A program made the position numbers and the translations under genes. This document shows, one piece after another, positions 1-8,344 of a stretch of 64,000 nt of DNA. This DNA is from UBA8914 sp034002905 (lineage in GTDB: Bacteria > Pseudomonadota > Alphaproteobacteria > UBA9219): the NCBI GenBank assembly GCA_034002905.1, contig JAVEZQ010000008.1:15337-79336 (forward strand), read 5' to 3'. Each line of letters opens with the position of its first letter. Position 1 is the stretch's first letter. Below the pieces are notes generated by a model, which saw only the letters and a program-made list of their open reading frames with translations, was not told the DNA's origin and searched no databases.

Positions 1-3
1 CAA

Positions 4-129
4 TTAGCCCTGACGCGCCTTATAGCGGGGGTTTTTCTTGTTGATGACATAAACGCGGCCTTTGCGCTTCACAACTTTGCAATTTTTATCGCGCTTTTTC
101 AAAGCCTTAAGTGAGTTCGCGACTTTCAT
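4..129 (-). CDS. rpmJ: 50S ribosomal protein L36
   Basis: This encodes the smallest large-subunit ribosomal protein, 41 residues, strongly basic, ending in the family signature KARQG. It has the central RKGRVYVIN block of the L36 type found in Alphaproteobacteria. Only one cysteine is visible, so it is the form that lacks the four-residue zinc site. A longer reading frame extends upstream to 246, but homologues begin at the MKVANSLK methionine, and a purine-rich AGGAAA lies a few bases before it, so I place the start at 129. A good sigma-70-like promoter sits about 70 bases upstream. The gene stands alone and is divergent from phoH. Confidence 0.95.
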   Translation of the reverse strand: MKVANSLKALKKRDKNCKVVKRKGRVYVINKKNPRYKARQG

Positions 130-556
130 GATCTTGTTTCCTGCTCTCGTTGGGCGCCTTCGTGTCCGAAAACGCAACAAATCCTTGTAAAGAGCGCGCA
201 ACCTAGGGCTTTGGGCGTGGCTTGTCAAGGCTCGACTTAATTGCATGAAAAAGATGGCGTTTTTGAGCGGGTTAGGGAGTTTTTAACTTTATGGTGCGAT
301 GATGATTCTCAAGGAAGGCTTTGATATTGTTGAATGATCTTTTCCTTGGGGGGATGGCCCTTATGGCTTTTGATACTCCCTTTCCTTTTGTTGCCCCGTA
401 TATGTGCTTGTGCGGGATCTTGTTCTTGACCCCTTTTTCTTTGAATGGCCAACGTCAAACAGCGCCCCGTCGTGCGGGTTTGCTTTGGCCTTTTCTCGCG
501 TCTTGCGAGCAGGTGGCTGACGACGAATCCCGTGCAAAACAAAAGATGAGGTTGCG
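130..556. other. Intergenic region between rpmJ and phoH
   Basis: This divergent gap holds the rpmJ promoter in its left half. The right half contains an open frame from about 321 (TTG) or 352 (ATG) to 560 on the plus strand whose stop overlaps the phoH start as ATGA. It would encode about 70 to 80 hydrophobic then basic residues that I do not recognise. The AAGGAAGG at 311 to 317 is too close to the TTG to be a clear ribosome site. I do not call it a gene, but it could be a short leader peptide coupled to phoH. I see no terminator or RNA gene. Confidence 0.4.
200..228 (-). promoter_or_regulatory. Candidate sigma-70 promoter of rpmJ
   Basis: Read on the minus strand there is a perfect TTGACA (-35, positions 228 to 223), a 17-base spacer and TAGGTT as -10 (positions 205 to 200). 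This would give a leader of roughly 60 to 65 bases before the rpmJ start. The match is by eye; transcription was not tested. Confidence 0.55.
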
Positions 557-1360
557 ATGAGTAAAAAGCGCATGCGTTATGAAGAAGAGGATCATTCAGG
601 ATTTCGTCACCAGCGTAGCGGGAATGATCGTCGTCATCGTCATGCCAATGACGTGGAAACAAGTGGGCAAAATGAACGCCCGTCCCGCAATCCATGGGAT
701 CCCCTCAATCAGCCAAGTTTTGGTCAGCGTGAACAAAAATATGTGCGTAAAGTCCGTCCGCAAAATGAAAATCAAGCAGTACTCATTGAGGCAATGTCAC
801 AAAAGAATCTTGTGGTTGCCATTGGCCCTGCCGGGACGGGTAAAACCTATCTGGCCATTTGCGCGGCGGTTGATGCCTTGGAAAGTGGACGCGTGGATCG
901 CATTATTTTGTCACGGCCTGCCGTTGAGTCGGGAGAGCATTTGGGGTATTTGCCCGGCGATTTACGGGAAAAAATGTCACCCTATCTGCGTCCTCTTTAC
1001 GATGCGCTTAATGACCGTCTGGGCGTCAAACGCCTTAAACAAAGCCTGTCTGACGGGATTATCGAGATCGCGCCGATAGGTTTTATGCGGGGACGCACGT
1101 TGAACAATGCGTTTGTTGTCATTGATGAAGCGCAAAACTGCACCTATGTCCAACTTAAAATGTTGCTGACTCGTCTTGGCTGGCATTCAACGATGGTTCT
1201 CACTGGTGACCCGGATCAGAGCGACCTTTTGAATGAGCTTTCAGGCCTCGCCGAAATTGCCCGCCGGTTGGAATCAGTTGAAGGCGTGGGGGTCGTCAAG
1301 CTGACTGAGCATGATATTGTGCGGCATCCTTTGGTCGCAAGTATGCTTAGCGTATTGTAA
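557..1360 (+). CDS. phoH: PhoH family ATPase
   Basis: A 267-residue cytoplasmic protein of the PhoH family, predicted P-loop ATPases often linked to phosphate starvation or RNA metabolism; the exact substrate is unknown. The Walker A motif GPAGTGKT is at residues 90 to 97 and the Walker B pair D190-E191 lies in VVIDEAQN. The PhoH-type SRPAVESGE segment follows Walker A, and a sensor-like LTGDPDQSD is near residue 215. The first 60 residues are charged, Arg/His-rich and low in conservation. GATGAGG lies just before the ATG. No partner gene is adjacent; a strong terminator closes it, so it is probably monocistronic. Confidence 0.9.
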   Translation: MSKKRMRYEEEDHSGFRHQRSGNDRRHRHANDVETSGQNERPSRNPWDPLNQPSFGQREQKYVRKVRPQNENQAVLIEAMSQKNLVVAIGPAGTGKTYLAICAAVDALESGRVDRIILSRPAVESGEHLGYLPGDLREKMSPYLRPLYDALNDRLGVKRLKQSLSDGIIEIAPIGFMRGRTLNNAFVVIDEAQNCTYVQLKMLLTRLGWHSTMVLTGDPDQSDLLNELSGLAEIARRLESVEGVGVVKLTEHDIVRHPLVASMLSVL

Positions 1361-1381
1361 AACATAGGAAAACTTATTTTC

Positions 1382-1407
1382 AAAAGGGGGCACGCCCCCT
1401 TTTTTTT
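1382..1407 (+). terminator. Rho-independent terminator after phoH
   Basis: A nine-base-pair stem, AAAAGGGGG against CCCCCTTTT, with a four-base loop, runs into a tract of eight T. It separates phoH from the ATP synthase operon. Confidence 0.9.
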
Positions 1408-1482
1408 CTGGCGTCTTGACTTAGTCGCGCAGGCCTCTTACTTTGCGCGCGGATTCTGGTAAAAGCGAAGAGGAGGAAAAGC

Positions 1483-1824
1483 GTGAAGGGCGATTCTGAT
1501 CTCGACAAGCTTGAAGCCTTATCCGAGCGGATCAAACGGGCGGAAGACTCAGCTCGCAATTCTGCAGGGACAAAGGGGGAAAGCCTCAATGCCGCAACTA
1601 ACAAGAGCATGATCGCTCTTATTCGTGTTGGTTCCGATTTTGTGGCGATGATTGTTTTGTCTGTCTTCGCAGGGTTGTTTTTGGACAGGTATTTGAATAC
1701 GGCGCCATGGATTATGGTGACGCTTTTGTGTCTGGCCTTTGTATCCGGCTTTTGGATGATGATCCGGATGTTGGGGCAGCGCAGTGATGAGCAGAAGCCT
1801 TCTGACGCGAAAGAGAAAGAATAG
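1483..1824 (+). CDS. atpI: ATP synthase protein I (AtpI/AtpZ family)
   Basis: A 113-residue protein with a charged N-terminal 45 residues and two membrane segments (about 52 to 70 and 76 to 95), the usual shape of AtpI. In the family it helps assemble the c-ring and may aid Mg uptake. It starts with GTG at 1483, supported by AGGAGG seven bases upstream. It is the first gene of the F0 operon and is followed after 11 bases by atpB, which is the normal alphaproteobacterial position and the strongest support for the call, since the sequence itself is weakly conserved. Confidence 0.85.
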   Translation: MKGDSDLDKLEALSERIKRAEDSARNSAGTKGESLNAATNKSMIALIRVGSDFVAMIVLSVFAGLFLDRYLNTAPWIMVTLLCLAFVSGFWMMIRMLGQRSDEQKPSDAKEKE

Positions 1825-1835
1825 GGATAGGTCTC

Positions 1836-2588
1836 ATGGGAATGCATTCGCCTATTGAACAGTTTGAAATCCACGACATGGCAGCGCCGCTGTTTGATGT
1901 GGCTGGCCACCCAATCGCGTTTACGAACTTTACGTTGGCGATAGTTGTGGTCGTTTTAATGAGCCTTGCCTTTGTGATCTTGCCCGTCCGCAAGCGCTCA
2001 ATCGTTCCCGGTCGCTGGCAGGTTTTGCTCGAAGCTTTTTACAAAGTGAATGAGAGCATGCTTCTAGAAGCCGCTGGACCGAAGGCGAAGCCGTTCTTGC
2101 CGTTTATCTTCACGATTTTCACTTTTATCATGATGGGGAACCTGCTGGGACTCATTCCCGGATTTTATACAGTTACGAGTCAGGTCGTCGGCAATCTCGT
2201 GATTGCGGGCTCTGTGATTCTTGTTGTGCTGGCCACGGGTTTCATCAAGCATGGGTTGCATTTCTTCCATGTTTTTCTTCCGTCTGGCGTACCGGGTTAT
2301 CTCGCACCCGTGATTTTCCCGATCGAGATGGTGTCGTTCTTTATTCGTCCCTTCAGCCTCTCTCTTCGTTTATTCGCCAACATGTTGGCGGGGCACATTC
2401 TTCTTAAAGTGTTTGCAGGCATGACTGCTGCGATTGCGACATCCGGATGGATCGCGTCGGTTGGCGTCTTGCCTTTGATCCTAAACGTGGCTATCGTCGG
2501 TTTTGAAGTTTTCGTGGCACTGCTTCAAGCCTACATATTCACGATTTTGAGTTCGGTTTATCTGCGTGACGCGCTTGAGATGCATTAA
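1836..2588 (+). CDS. atpB: F0F1 ATP synthase subunit a
   Basis: The 250-residue stator subunit that forms the two proton half-channels beside the c-ring. The essential arginine is R178, in SLSLRLFANMLAGH, the most conserved stretch of the family. Several long membrane helices follow, with the C-terminal QAYIFTILSSVYLRDA block intact. Length is normal for Alphaproteobacteria. It lies 11 bases after atpI and 61 bases before atpE. No F1 subunit gene is in the window, in keeping with the separate F0 and F1 operons of this class. Confidence 0.97.
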   Translation: MGMHSPIEQFEIHDMAAPLFDVAGHPIAFTNFTLAIVVVVLMSLAFVILPVRKRSIVPGRWQVLLEAFYKVNESMLLEAAGPKAKPFLPFIFTIFTFIMMGNLLGLIPGFYTVTSQVVGNLVIAGSVILVVLATGFIKHGLHFFHVFLPSGVPGYLAPVIFPIEMVSFFIRPFSLSLRLFANMLAGHILLKVFAGMTAAIATSGWIASVGVLPLILNVAIVGFEVFVALLQAYIFTILSSVYLRDALEMH

Positions 2589-2649
2589 GCGCGGCATGAA
2601 GGTAGCTGAGGAGTTTAACCTAAACTAAACGCGTAAAAAGGAGTTTCCT

Positions 2650-2880
2650 ATGGAAGATTCAGCTTTGAAGTTTGTCGGTGTCGGTATCACGATGCTTGGT
2701 GGTGCAATCGGTGCCGGCTATGGTATTTCGAACGTGTTCCAGGCCTGGATGGGCGCTATTGCTCGTAATCCTTCGGCCGATGCCAAGCTTCGTATGGTCG
2801 GCTTTATTGGTTTTGCTGGTACCGAACTCGTTCTTTTGATGAGCTTCGTTGTTGCCGCACTGTTGATCTTTGCTGTCTAA
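2650..2880 (+). CDS. atpE: F0F1 ATP synthase subunit c
   Basis: A 76-residue hairpin of two membrane helices that oligomerises into the rotor ring. The polar loop ARNPSADAKL is intact and the proton-binding carboxylate is E59 in the second helix (GTELVLL). Glycine-rich packing (GGAIGAGYG) is present in helix 1. The start has an excellent AAGGAG, as expected for the most highly translated F0 gene. A small inverted repeat (AGTTTA, three-base loop, TAAACT; 2612 to 2626) lies in the preceding gap and may affect RNA stability or translation. Confidence 0.97.
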   Translation: MEDSALKFVGVGITMLGGAIGAGYGISNVFQAWMGAIARNPSADAKLRMVGFIGFAGTELVLLMSFVVAALLIFAV

Positions 2881-2913
2881 GCTTTACGAAACAACGAACG
2901 AAAAGATTGTCCC

Positions 2914-3486
2914 ATGAAGAGAGTTTGCATCCGACTGGCAGCGACCCTTGGAGCCGTGATAATGTATGCCGTTCCTGCTATGGCGCAGGAGGAGCATCAT
3001 GAAGCTGCGAAGAAAATGTTGCCTGCATTGGATGTGTCTCTCTTTGCGGGAGTCCTTTTCTGGTTGATTATTGCCTTCATTTTCCTTCTCGGAATAATGA
3101 GCCTCATCGGTGTTCCCGGTATTCGCAAAACACTTAGTAAAAGGCAGCGAGCACTGGACTCTGATTTGAAAGCGGCTCGCAAAGCTAGTGAGGAAGCCGA
3201 GGCGGTTGTCACGGCCTATGAAGAGAGTTTGCGTGAGGCCCGGGCTTACGCGCAAGAAACTGTCAATGGTATCGTTGCCGAAGCGGCAGAGCTTGCGCAG
3301 AAAAGACGCGACACACAAGATGCAGAAATCAAGCATCGCCTTGTTGTTGCGCAAAAGAACATTGCAGATGCTAAAGAACAGGCAATGCAAGATGCTACAC
3401 CTTTTGTGAATGATATCGTCCAGTTGATTTTTCAAAAAGTCATGGAGCCCGGTATTGTATATGAGAATTCAACGGCGGGGGCGTGA
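2914..3486 (+). CDS. F0F1 ATP synthase subunit b' (second b-type stator)
   Basis: A 190-residue peripheral-stalk subunit. It opens with a signal-like hydrophobic segment ending in PAMA, then one membrane helix near residues 42 to 64, then a long charged coiled coil. The motif LPALDVSLFAGVLFWLII is typical of b' proteins of photosynthetic bacteria and Alphaproteobacteria, which pair with b as a heterodimer. It precedes and overlaps the b gene by one base. The N-terminal signal-like extension is common in b' homologues. Confidence 0.9.
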   Translation: MKRVCIRLAATLGAVIMYAVPAMAQEEHHEAAKKMLPALDVSLFAGVLFWLIIAFIFLLGIMSLIGVPGIRKTLSKRQRALDSDLKAARKASEEAEAVVTAYEESLREARAYAQETVNGIVAEAAELAQKRRDTQDAEIKHRLVVAQKNIADAKEQAMQDATPFVNDIVQLIFQKVMEPGIVYENSTAGA

Positions 3487-3998
3487 TGCACGGGGAGCTA
3501 TCGATACTTAACGATACGACATTTTGGTATTCCGTTGCTGTTGTGGTCTTTATCGTTGCCGCGATCTGGAAGGGACGCGCGCCAATTGGCGCGATTCTGG
3601 ACACCGAAATTGCAAAAATCCAGAAAGAACTGGATGAAGCAAAGCGCTTGCGCGCTGAGGCTGCTCAGACGCTTGAGACCTACAAGACAAAGCAAAAGGA
3701 TGCGATCAAAGAGGCTGAGTTGATTGTAACTAAGGCCAAGGAAGACGCCGAACGAATCCGCATTGAGGCTGAGCAATCATTGAGGGTTGATTTAGACCGA
3801 CATGAACAGCTTGTGATCGAACGGATCAAAATTGCACAGGAAGATGCTGTCAAAGATGTTCGCGATTTTATTGTTCAAACCGCACTTCATGATGTTCACA
3901 GGATGATTGATAAGATCAAAGGGGCATCGGACAAGAATAAGCTGATCGATGGTATTATTGCAGATATCCCCAAGCTTAAGCATGTGAAAAAGGCTTAG
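3486..3998 (+). CDS. atpF: F0F1 ATP synthase subunit b
   Basis: A 170-residue peripheral-stalk subunit: one N-terminal membrane helix (about residues 12 to 28, FWYSVAVVVFIVAAIWKG), then an extended alpha-helical arm rich in Ala, Glu and Lys ending in VHRMIDKIKG. I choose the ATG at 3486, which overlaps the b' stop as TGATG with a G-rich ribosome site; a GTG one codon earlier is possible. It dimerises with b' to connect the a subunit to F1. Last of the F0 genes; an ExoD-family gene follows after six bases. Confidence 0.93.
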   Translation: MHGELSILNDTTFWYSVAVVVFIVAAIWKGRAPIGAILDTEIAKIQKELDEAKRLRAEAAQTLETYKTKQKDAIKEAELIVTKAKEDAERIRIEAEQSLRVDLDRHEQLVIERIKIAQEDAVKDVRDFIVQTALHDVHRMIDKIKGASDKNKLIDGIIADIPKLKHVKKA

Positions 3999-4004
3999 CC
4001 GGTA

Positions 4005-4628
4005 ATGGTGAACGATCAGGCTATCCCCAAGGGACAGCAACGGCCTGATACTGTGGCATCATTGATCCGTCATCTGAAAAGTGTATTGCCAACCACAGAA
4101 ACGATCTCTGTTGAAGAGTTTTTGTCGCTTGTTGGTGTGCACGGGTTCATTTTCTTTCTGCTTGTTCTGGCGGTTCTTAATCTTGTGATTTTTATGCTGC
4201 CGGGCGTTTCCATTGTTTTCGGCGTACCTATGACTATCTTCGCCGTCCAGATGCTCCTTGGGATTAAGGTTCCAATCTTTCCCAAATGGATTTGTCGAAA
4301 GAAAATATCGGTACGTGTCCTCAATACAGGACTGCCCAAGGCGTCGGAGTTTGTTGAAGTTATTGAGCGTTACATCCGTCCCCGCTGGCTTTTTTTAACG
4401 CAGGGGCCTATGCGTCGTATGCATGCCCTGTTGGCCCTTGTTTTAGCTTTGATGGTTGCTGTGCCCGTTCCTTTGTTGAATATCCCGCCGACACTTGGCA
4501 TCATTTTTCTGGCAACAGGCCTCATGCAAAGAGACGGCGTTTTTGTTGCCATTGCTTTTTGTTTCGCTTTATGGAGTTTCCGTCTTTACGCGACATTGGG
4601 CGTGGTTGCCCAAAATCTTCTGGGATAA
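4005..4628 (+). CDS. ExoD family membrane protein
   Basis: A 207-residue inner-membrane protein of the ExoD family, named from a Sinorhizobium gene affecting exopolysaccharide and alkali tolerance; the molecular activity is not established. It has an N-terminal amphipathic region, a hydrophobic pair near 45 to 90 that includes the family motif LPGVSIVFGVP, and two or three further helices from 145 to the end. It begins only six bases after atpF, so it may be co-transcribed with the F0 genes. The link to ATP synthase or pH homeostasis is inference from position. Confidence 0.82.
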   Translation: MVNDQAIPKGQQRPDTVASLIRHLKSVLPTTETISVEEFLSLVGVHGFIFFLLVLAVLNLVIFMLPGVSIVFGVPMTIFAVQMLLGIKVPIFPKWICRKKISVRVLNTGLPKASEFVEVIERYIRPRWLFLTQGPMRRMHALLALVLALMVAVPVPLLNIPPTLGIIFLATGLMQRDGVFVAIAFCFALWSFRLYATLGVVAQNLLG

Positions 4629-4638
4629 TGCTTAGCCG

Positions 4639-5265
4639 TTAACGCCACTTATCCTCTGGGTCAATGCTCTGTTCAGGGGGGCCTGCCAGAACTGTAAACA
4701 TTTCATCGATTGATGAAACAACTTTATAAAGATTGAGATGGCCGGGGATAGCAAAGTGTTGATCAACAATATGTTGGATCAGTTTAATCATAGGATCCCA
4801 ATACCCGTTCACATTATAAAAGACCACTGGTTTTGTATGTAAGCCAAGCTGTTTCCAGGTCAGGATCTCGAAGGTTTCGTCAAGCGTGCCTAGTCCGCCA
4901 GGAAGAACCACAAAGGCATCCGCCTTTTCTGCCATCAGGTCCTTGCGCTTGTGCATAGAGTCCACGACGATCATTTCAGTCAGGCCTGTATGCTGAACTT
5001 CGTGAGCTCGGATGTGTTCCGGGATGATGCCAATGACTTTGCCGCCGGCAGAAAGCGCTGAGTCGGCGACAAGGCCCATCAGGCCGACATGTCCGCCACC
5101 ATAGATTAGATTCATGCCGCTTTGGGCAATGGCTGCAGCAACATTGCGCGCCGTCTGCTTATAGACTTCATCGACATGACTGGACGATCCGCAATAAATG
5201 CATATGTTGCCAAGCTTGATGGCGGAAGGATCTGTTTTTGCAAGTTCTGTGTACGGTTTAAGCAC
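4639..5265 (-). CDS. LOG family / TIGR00730 Rossmann-fold protein
   Basis: A 208-residue cytosolic enzyme of the LOG (lysine decarboxylase-like) family, which in studied members hydrolyses nucleoside 5'-monophosphates to base and ribose 5-phosphate, notably cytokinin ribotides. The diagnostic PGGLGTLDE is near residue 122, the N-terminal CIYCGSSS and the GGGHVGLMG nucleotide-binding loop are present. The start is GTG at 5265 with AAGGAC upstream. It is convergent with the ExoD-family gene (10 bases apart). The physiological substrate in this organism is unknown. Confidence 0.88.
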   Translation of the reverse strand: MLKPYTELAKTDPSAIKLGNICIYCGSSSHVDEVYKQTARNVAAAIAQSGMNLIYGGGHVGLMGLVADSALSAGGKVIGIIPEHIRAHEVQHTGLTEMIVVDSMHKRKDLMAEKADAFVVLPGGLGTLDETFEILTWKQLGLHTKPVVFYNVNGYWDPMIKLIQHIVDQHFAIPGHLNLYKVVSSIDEMFTVLAGPPEQSIDPEDKWR

Positions 5266-5293
5266 GATATCTGTCCTTGGTATCTTTCCTAAA

Positions 5294-5785
5294 TTATGAC
5301 AAGCACTCCCCGATGAGCTTCATATAGGGGCGGGCCGTTTGCATGAATTCAAGCAACGGCACAAAAAAGTAATTTGATGCCAGCGGTTTTGTAATCTCTT
5401 GACGGTAAAGGGCCACAATCCGCATTTCCTGATCAATACCGAACTTGACGTTAGGTAAAGCATAGGTGCTTTCAAGTATTCTGACAATGCAACGCCGTTG
5501 TGCAGGCTCATTCATTGAATAAGGCATATAGCCCAGAGTTGCCCATATAATCAACTGGTCTTTCGGGTTATCCATAGGAACATGCCGTGCCTTGACGGGA
5601 ATGCCCTCAACCTCGAACATAAGGTTACTGATTTGCGGCGTTTTTATTTTGCTAACATATTGATTAGTGTCCTTGAGAAGTGAAATATATTTTTCACTTT
5701 CTGCCGGATCTTCCAAAAAAGCCTGTAAAGCACCGGACGCAGTGCGTGGCTTAAGCGTTAAAAGCTCGGAAATCTGGAAAGGCAT
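5294..5785 (-). CDS. Conserved hypothetical protein
   Basis: A protein of 163 residues that I do not recognise. It has no signal peptide or membrane segment and looks like a small alpha/beta cytosolic protein; its layout (strand-rich middle with LMFEVEGIPVKARHVP, C-terminal helices) loosely resembles YbjN or secretion-chaperone folds, but this is only an impression. I choose the ATG at 5785 because AAGG lies at suitable spacing; a TTG 15 bases upstream is in frame. It is followed after 28 bases by the LOG-family gene on the same strand, so the two may form an operon. Confidence 0.65.
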   Translation of the reverse strand: MPFQISELLTLKPRTASGALQAFLEDPAESEKYISLLKDTNQYVSKIKTPQISNLMFEVEGIPVKARHVPMDNPKDQLIIWATLGYMPYSMNEPAQRRCIVRILESTYALPNVKFGIDQEMRIVALYRQEITKPLASNYFFVPLLEFMQTARPYMKLIGECLS

Positions 5786-5926
5786 GAAAAGACCTTGCAA
5801 AAAACAGTCACGAACTGGCAGCCTCTAATTATAAAACATGATCTTTAAGAGTTGTTTAAGAACCCCTTGTTTCGCCTACGATTTTATAAAAAGCAAGGTA
5901 TAAAAGGATATGGATTTTGTTGTTTT

Positions 5927-5947
5927 CCAGCCTTTTCAAATGGCTGG
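5927..5947 (+). promoter_or_regulatory. Hairpin in the psd upstream region
   Basis: CCAGCC and its exact complement GGCTGG are separated by nine A/T-rich bases. There is no T tract after it, so it is not a normal terminator. It lies about 50 bases before the psd start and could be part of the leader or an operator. Confidence 0.25.
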
Positions 5948-5995
5948 GCATAGGGTAGGTTACAAGGTCTGAATTTGCCAAAAAGGGTTTAAACC

Positions 5996-6700
5996 ATGTT
6001 CATGAAAAGTAAAGGTCCCATTCACGAAGCTGGCTGGCCGTTTATCGCGATTGCTGCGCTTATAACGTTGTTCCTTGGCCTGATCTTTGGCCAGCTCGGC
6101 TTTATTTTTGGTTTGATCGTTACCGGGTGGGTTATCTATTTCTTTCGCGATCCAGCGCGTGTCACGCCTTCTAAGGATGGTCTGGTTGTTAGTCCTGCTG
6201 ACGGTCGTATTCAAGCCATTGCTGATGTGGTGCCGGACAAGGATCTGGGCCTAGGGGATGAGCCGCGCACGCGTGTCAGCATTTTTTTGAATGTGTTTGA
6301 CGTGCATGTGAACCGTTCTCCTGTTTCGGGAACGGTGGCTTATGTGCATTACAGGCCTGGTAAGTTTGTCAACGCGTCGCTCGATAAAGCAAGCGTGGAT
6401 AACGAGCGTAACGCGCTGGCCATCACCATGAAGGGTGAACACAAATATGCAGGTCAAAAGATTGGCGTGGTTCAGATTGCAGGGCTTATTGCGCGACGTA
6501 TTCTCTGCCATGTCAAACCTGATGATGAATTGCTGGCGGGGCAACGCTTTGGCCTGATCCGCTTTGGGAGTCGTACAGATATCTATCTTCCGGCTGGTGT
6601 GAAGCCGCTTGTTTGCATCGGGCAGCGCGCCGTGGGGGGCGAGACGGTAATTGCCGATATGACAAGTGACGAAATGCAGCGAGTAGGGGAGGTGCGCTGA
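5996..6700 (+). CDS. psd: Phosphatidylserine decarboxylase proenzyme
   Basis: Converts phosphatidylserine to phosphatidylethanolamine at the inner membrane. This is the short PSD form (234 residues). The self-cleavage site is the FGS in RFGSRTD, between G191 and S192, where serine becomes the pyruvoyl group of the small alpha chain. Two hydrophobic stretches near residues 15 to 50 anchor it. Other family blocks are visible: VSPADGRIQ, FLNVFDVHVNRSP and GLIARRI. The pssA start lies one base after its stop, so the product of PssA feeds Psd from one operon. Confidence 0.96.
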   Translation: MFMKSKGPIHEAGWPFIAIAALITLFLGLIFGQLGFIFGLIVTGWVIYFFRDPARVTPSKDGLVVSPADGRIQAIADVVPDKDLGLGDEPRTRVSIFLNVFDVHVNRSPVSGTVAYVHYRPGKFVNASLDKASVDNERNALAITMKGEHKYAGQKIGVVQIAGLIARRILCHVKPDDELLAGQRFGLIRFGSRTDIYLPAGVKPLVCIGQRAVGGETVIADMTSDEMQRVGEVR

Positions 6701-6701
6701 G

Positions 6702-7499
6702 ATGATTTCCATGCGACCCTTGAGAAAAGACGGCCGCCGCGCACCACGGGATTTACCCCTTACGCGCCTCTTGCCGAATATGCTCACCATGATGTCCTTC
6801 TTCGGGGGGCTGACAGCGGTGCGCTTTGCGATGCAGGAGCGGTGGGAAGCCGCCGCCCTTGCCATTGTGATTGCCAGTATCTTTGACATTCTTGATGGAC
6901 GTGTGGCCCGTATGCTCGGCGCGACCAGTAAGTTCGGGGCGGAGCTAGACTCTCTAGCCGATTTGACAAGTTTTGGTGTGGCGCCTGCGCTGGTTCTCTA
7001 TTTATGGAATATGTCAGGTGCTGGCGGCAGTTTTGGCTGGGGTGCCGCGCTTGTTTTTGCCGCGTGTTCTGCTCTGCGTCTGGCGCGGTTTAATACGATG
7101 CTCGACGACGAAGACGCGCCGAAATGGACAAAAGGCTACTTTGTCGGTGTTCCCGCCCCTGCGGGTGCGGGGCTTGCGCTTTTGCCACTTTTCATCGTTC
7201 TGAGTTTTGGTGAAGAGTATCGCTTGATGCCACAACTTATGTCCGTTTGGCTGATTTTCGTAGGCGGGATGATGGTTAGCCGCGTACCGACCTTGGCGAT
7301 GAAAGGACGTCGCATTTCACCGCTTGCTGTGGCTCCGATTATGGTGGGCGTGTGCTTGCTCGTGGCCGGATTATTTACGCAGACATGGTTGACGCTTTCG
7401 GTTTTGGGCAGCACTTACTTCCTGACGCTTCCCTATGGTGTCTGGAGCTATCGTCGTCGTGTGAAAAAGGAAAAAGATAGTGAAGGACAAGACGTATGA
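6702..7499 (+). CDS. pssA: CDP-diacylglycerol--serine O-phosphatidyltransferase
   Basis: Integral membrane enzyme (265 residues) making phosphatidylserine from CDP-diacylglycerol and serine. The CDP-alcohol phosphotransferase signature is complete: D65-G66, A69-R70, G79, D83 and D87, the metal and CDP ligands. About eight hydrophobic helices follow in the usual type II PssA arrangement. It lies directly after psd (one base) and overlaps kdsA by four bases (ATGA), so translation of the three genes is probably coupled. Confidence 0.96.
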   Translation: MISMRPLRKDGRRAPRDLPLTRLLPNMLTMMSFFGGLTAVRFAMQERWEAAALAIVIASIFDILDGRVARMLGATSKFGAELDSLADLTSFGVAPALVLYLWNMSGAGGSFGWGAALVFAACSALRLARFNTMLDDEDAPKWTKGYFVGVPAPAGAGLALLPLFIVLSFGEEYRLMPQLMSVWLIFVGGMMVSRVPTLAMKGRRISPLAVAPIMVGVCLLVAGLFTQTWLTLSVLGSTYFLTLPYGVWSYRRRVKKEKDSEGQDV

Positions 7500-8341
7500 T
7501 CAAAATTGTTGAAGTTGCCTTGCCTAAGGGGGGCGCGATCCAGATTGCAAATGACAAGAAGCTTTCGATCATAGCTGGACCGTGCCAGATGGAATCCCGT
7601 ACGCAAGCGCTCGAGATGAGCGCGGCGATTGCGGAGATCGGGCGCAAGCTTGACGTCAATATGATTTTCAAGTCTTCGTTTGACAAGGCGAATCGAAGCT
7701 CAGTGAACACCCAGCGTGGCATCGGCCTCAAAGAAGCCTTGCCGATTTTTGCTGAGGTGCGGGCGACGACAGGTTTACCAGTCTTGACTGATATTCATTC
7801 CGAAGATCAGTGTGCCCCCGTCGCCGAAGTGGTCGATGTCTTGCAAATCCCCGCTTTTCTATGCCGCCAGACGGATTTGTTGCTGGCTGCCGGGAAGACA
7901 GGCCGTGCGATTAATGTGAAGAAGGGCCAGTTTCTTGCGCCATGGGACATGAAAAATGTAGCCGTGAAGATTGCCTCAACGGGCAATGAGAAGATTATGC
8001 TGTGTGAGCGTGGGGTCAGCTTTGGCTACAACACACTTGTGTCCGATATGCGCAGCCTGCCGATTATGGCCCAGACGGGTTATCCCGTTGTCTTTGATGC
8101 GACACATTCTGTCCAGCAACCGGGCGGGAAGGGCGACTGTAGCGGCGGTGAGCGTGAGTTTGTGCCCGTGCTTGCACGTGCAGCTGTTGCCGTCGGTGTC
8201 GCGGCAGTGTTCCTTGAAACGCATCCGGACCCTGATCATGCCCCATCTGATGGGCCGAATATGGTGCCGTTTAAAGCGTTCCCCGCGCTGATCGAAGAGC
8301 TTTTGGCTTATGATGCCTTGGCCAAGAGAACGTCTCTGTAA
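7496..8341 (+). CDS. kdsA: 3-deoxy-8-phosphooctulonate synthase (KDO-8-P synthase)
   Basis: A 281-residue TIM-barrel enzyme that condenses phosphoenolpyruvate with arabinose 5-phosphate to give KDO-8-phosphate, the precursor of the lipopolysaccharide inner core. The N-terminal IIAGPCQMESR and the substrate loop KSSFDKANRSS are intact, as are GFNT-like SFGYNTLVSDMR and the C-terminal HPDPDHAPSDGPN. The cysteine and metal-site histidines seen here suit a metal-type KDO8PS, but I have not verified the type. Coupled to pssA by an ATGA overlap. It shows that the cell makes KDO-containing LPS. Confidence 0.97.
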   Translation: MIKIVEVALPKGGAIQIANDKKLSIIAGPCQMESRTQALEMSAAIAEIGRKLDVNMIFKSSFDKANRSSVNTQRGIGLKEALPIFAEVRATTGLPVLTDIHSEDQCAPVAEVVDVLQIPAFLCRQTDLLLAAGKTGRAINVKKGQFLAPWDMKNVAVKIASTGNEKIMLCERGVSFGYNTLVSDMRSLPIMAQTGYPVVFDATHSVQQPGGKGDCSGGEREFVPVLARAAVAVGVAAVFLETHPDPDHAPSDGPNMVPFKAFPALIEELLAYDALAKRTSL

Positions 8342-8344
8342 GAC

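Noticed and set aside
309..695. 128-codon minus-strand frame opposite the phoH start
   Set aside because: It overlaps the real phoH gene on the opposite strand and has a His/Arg-rich composition typical of an antisense shadow.
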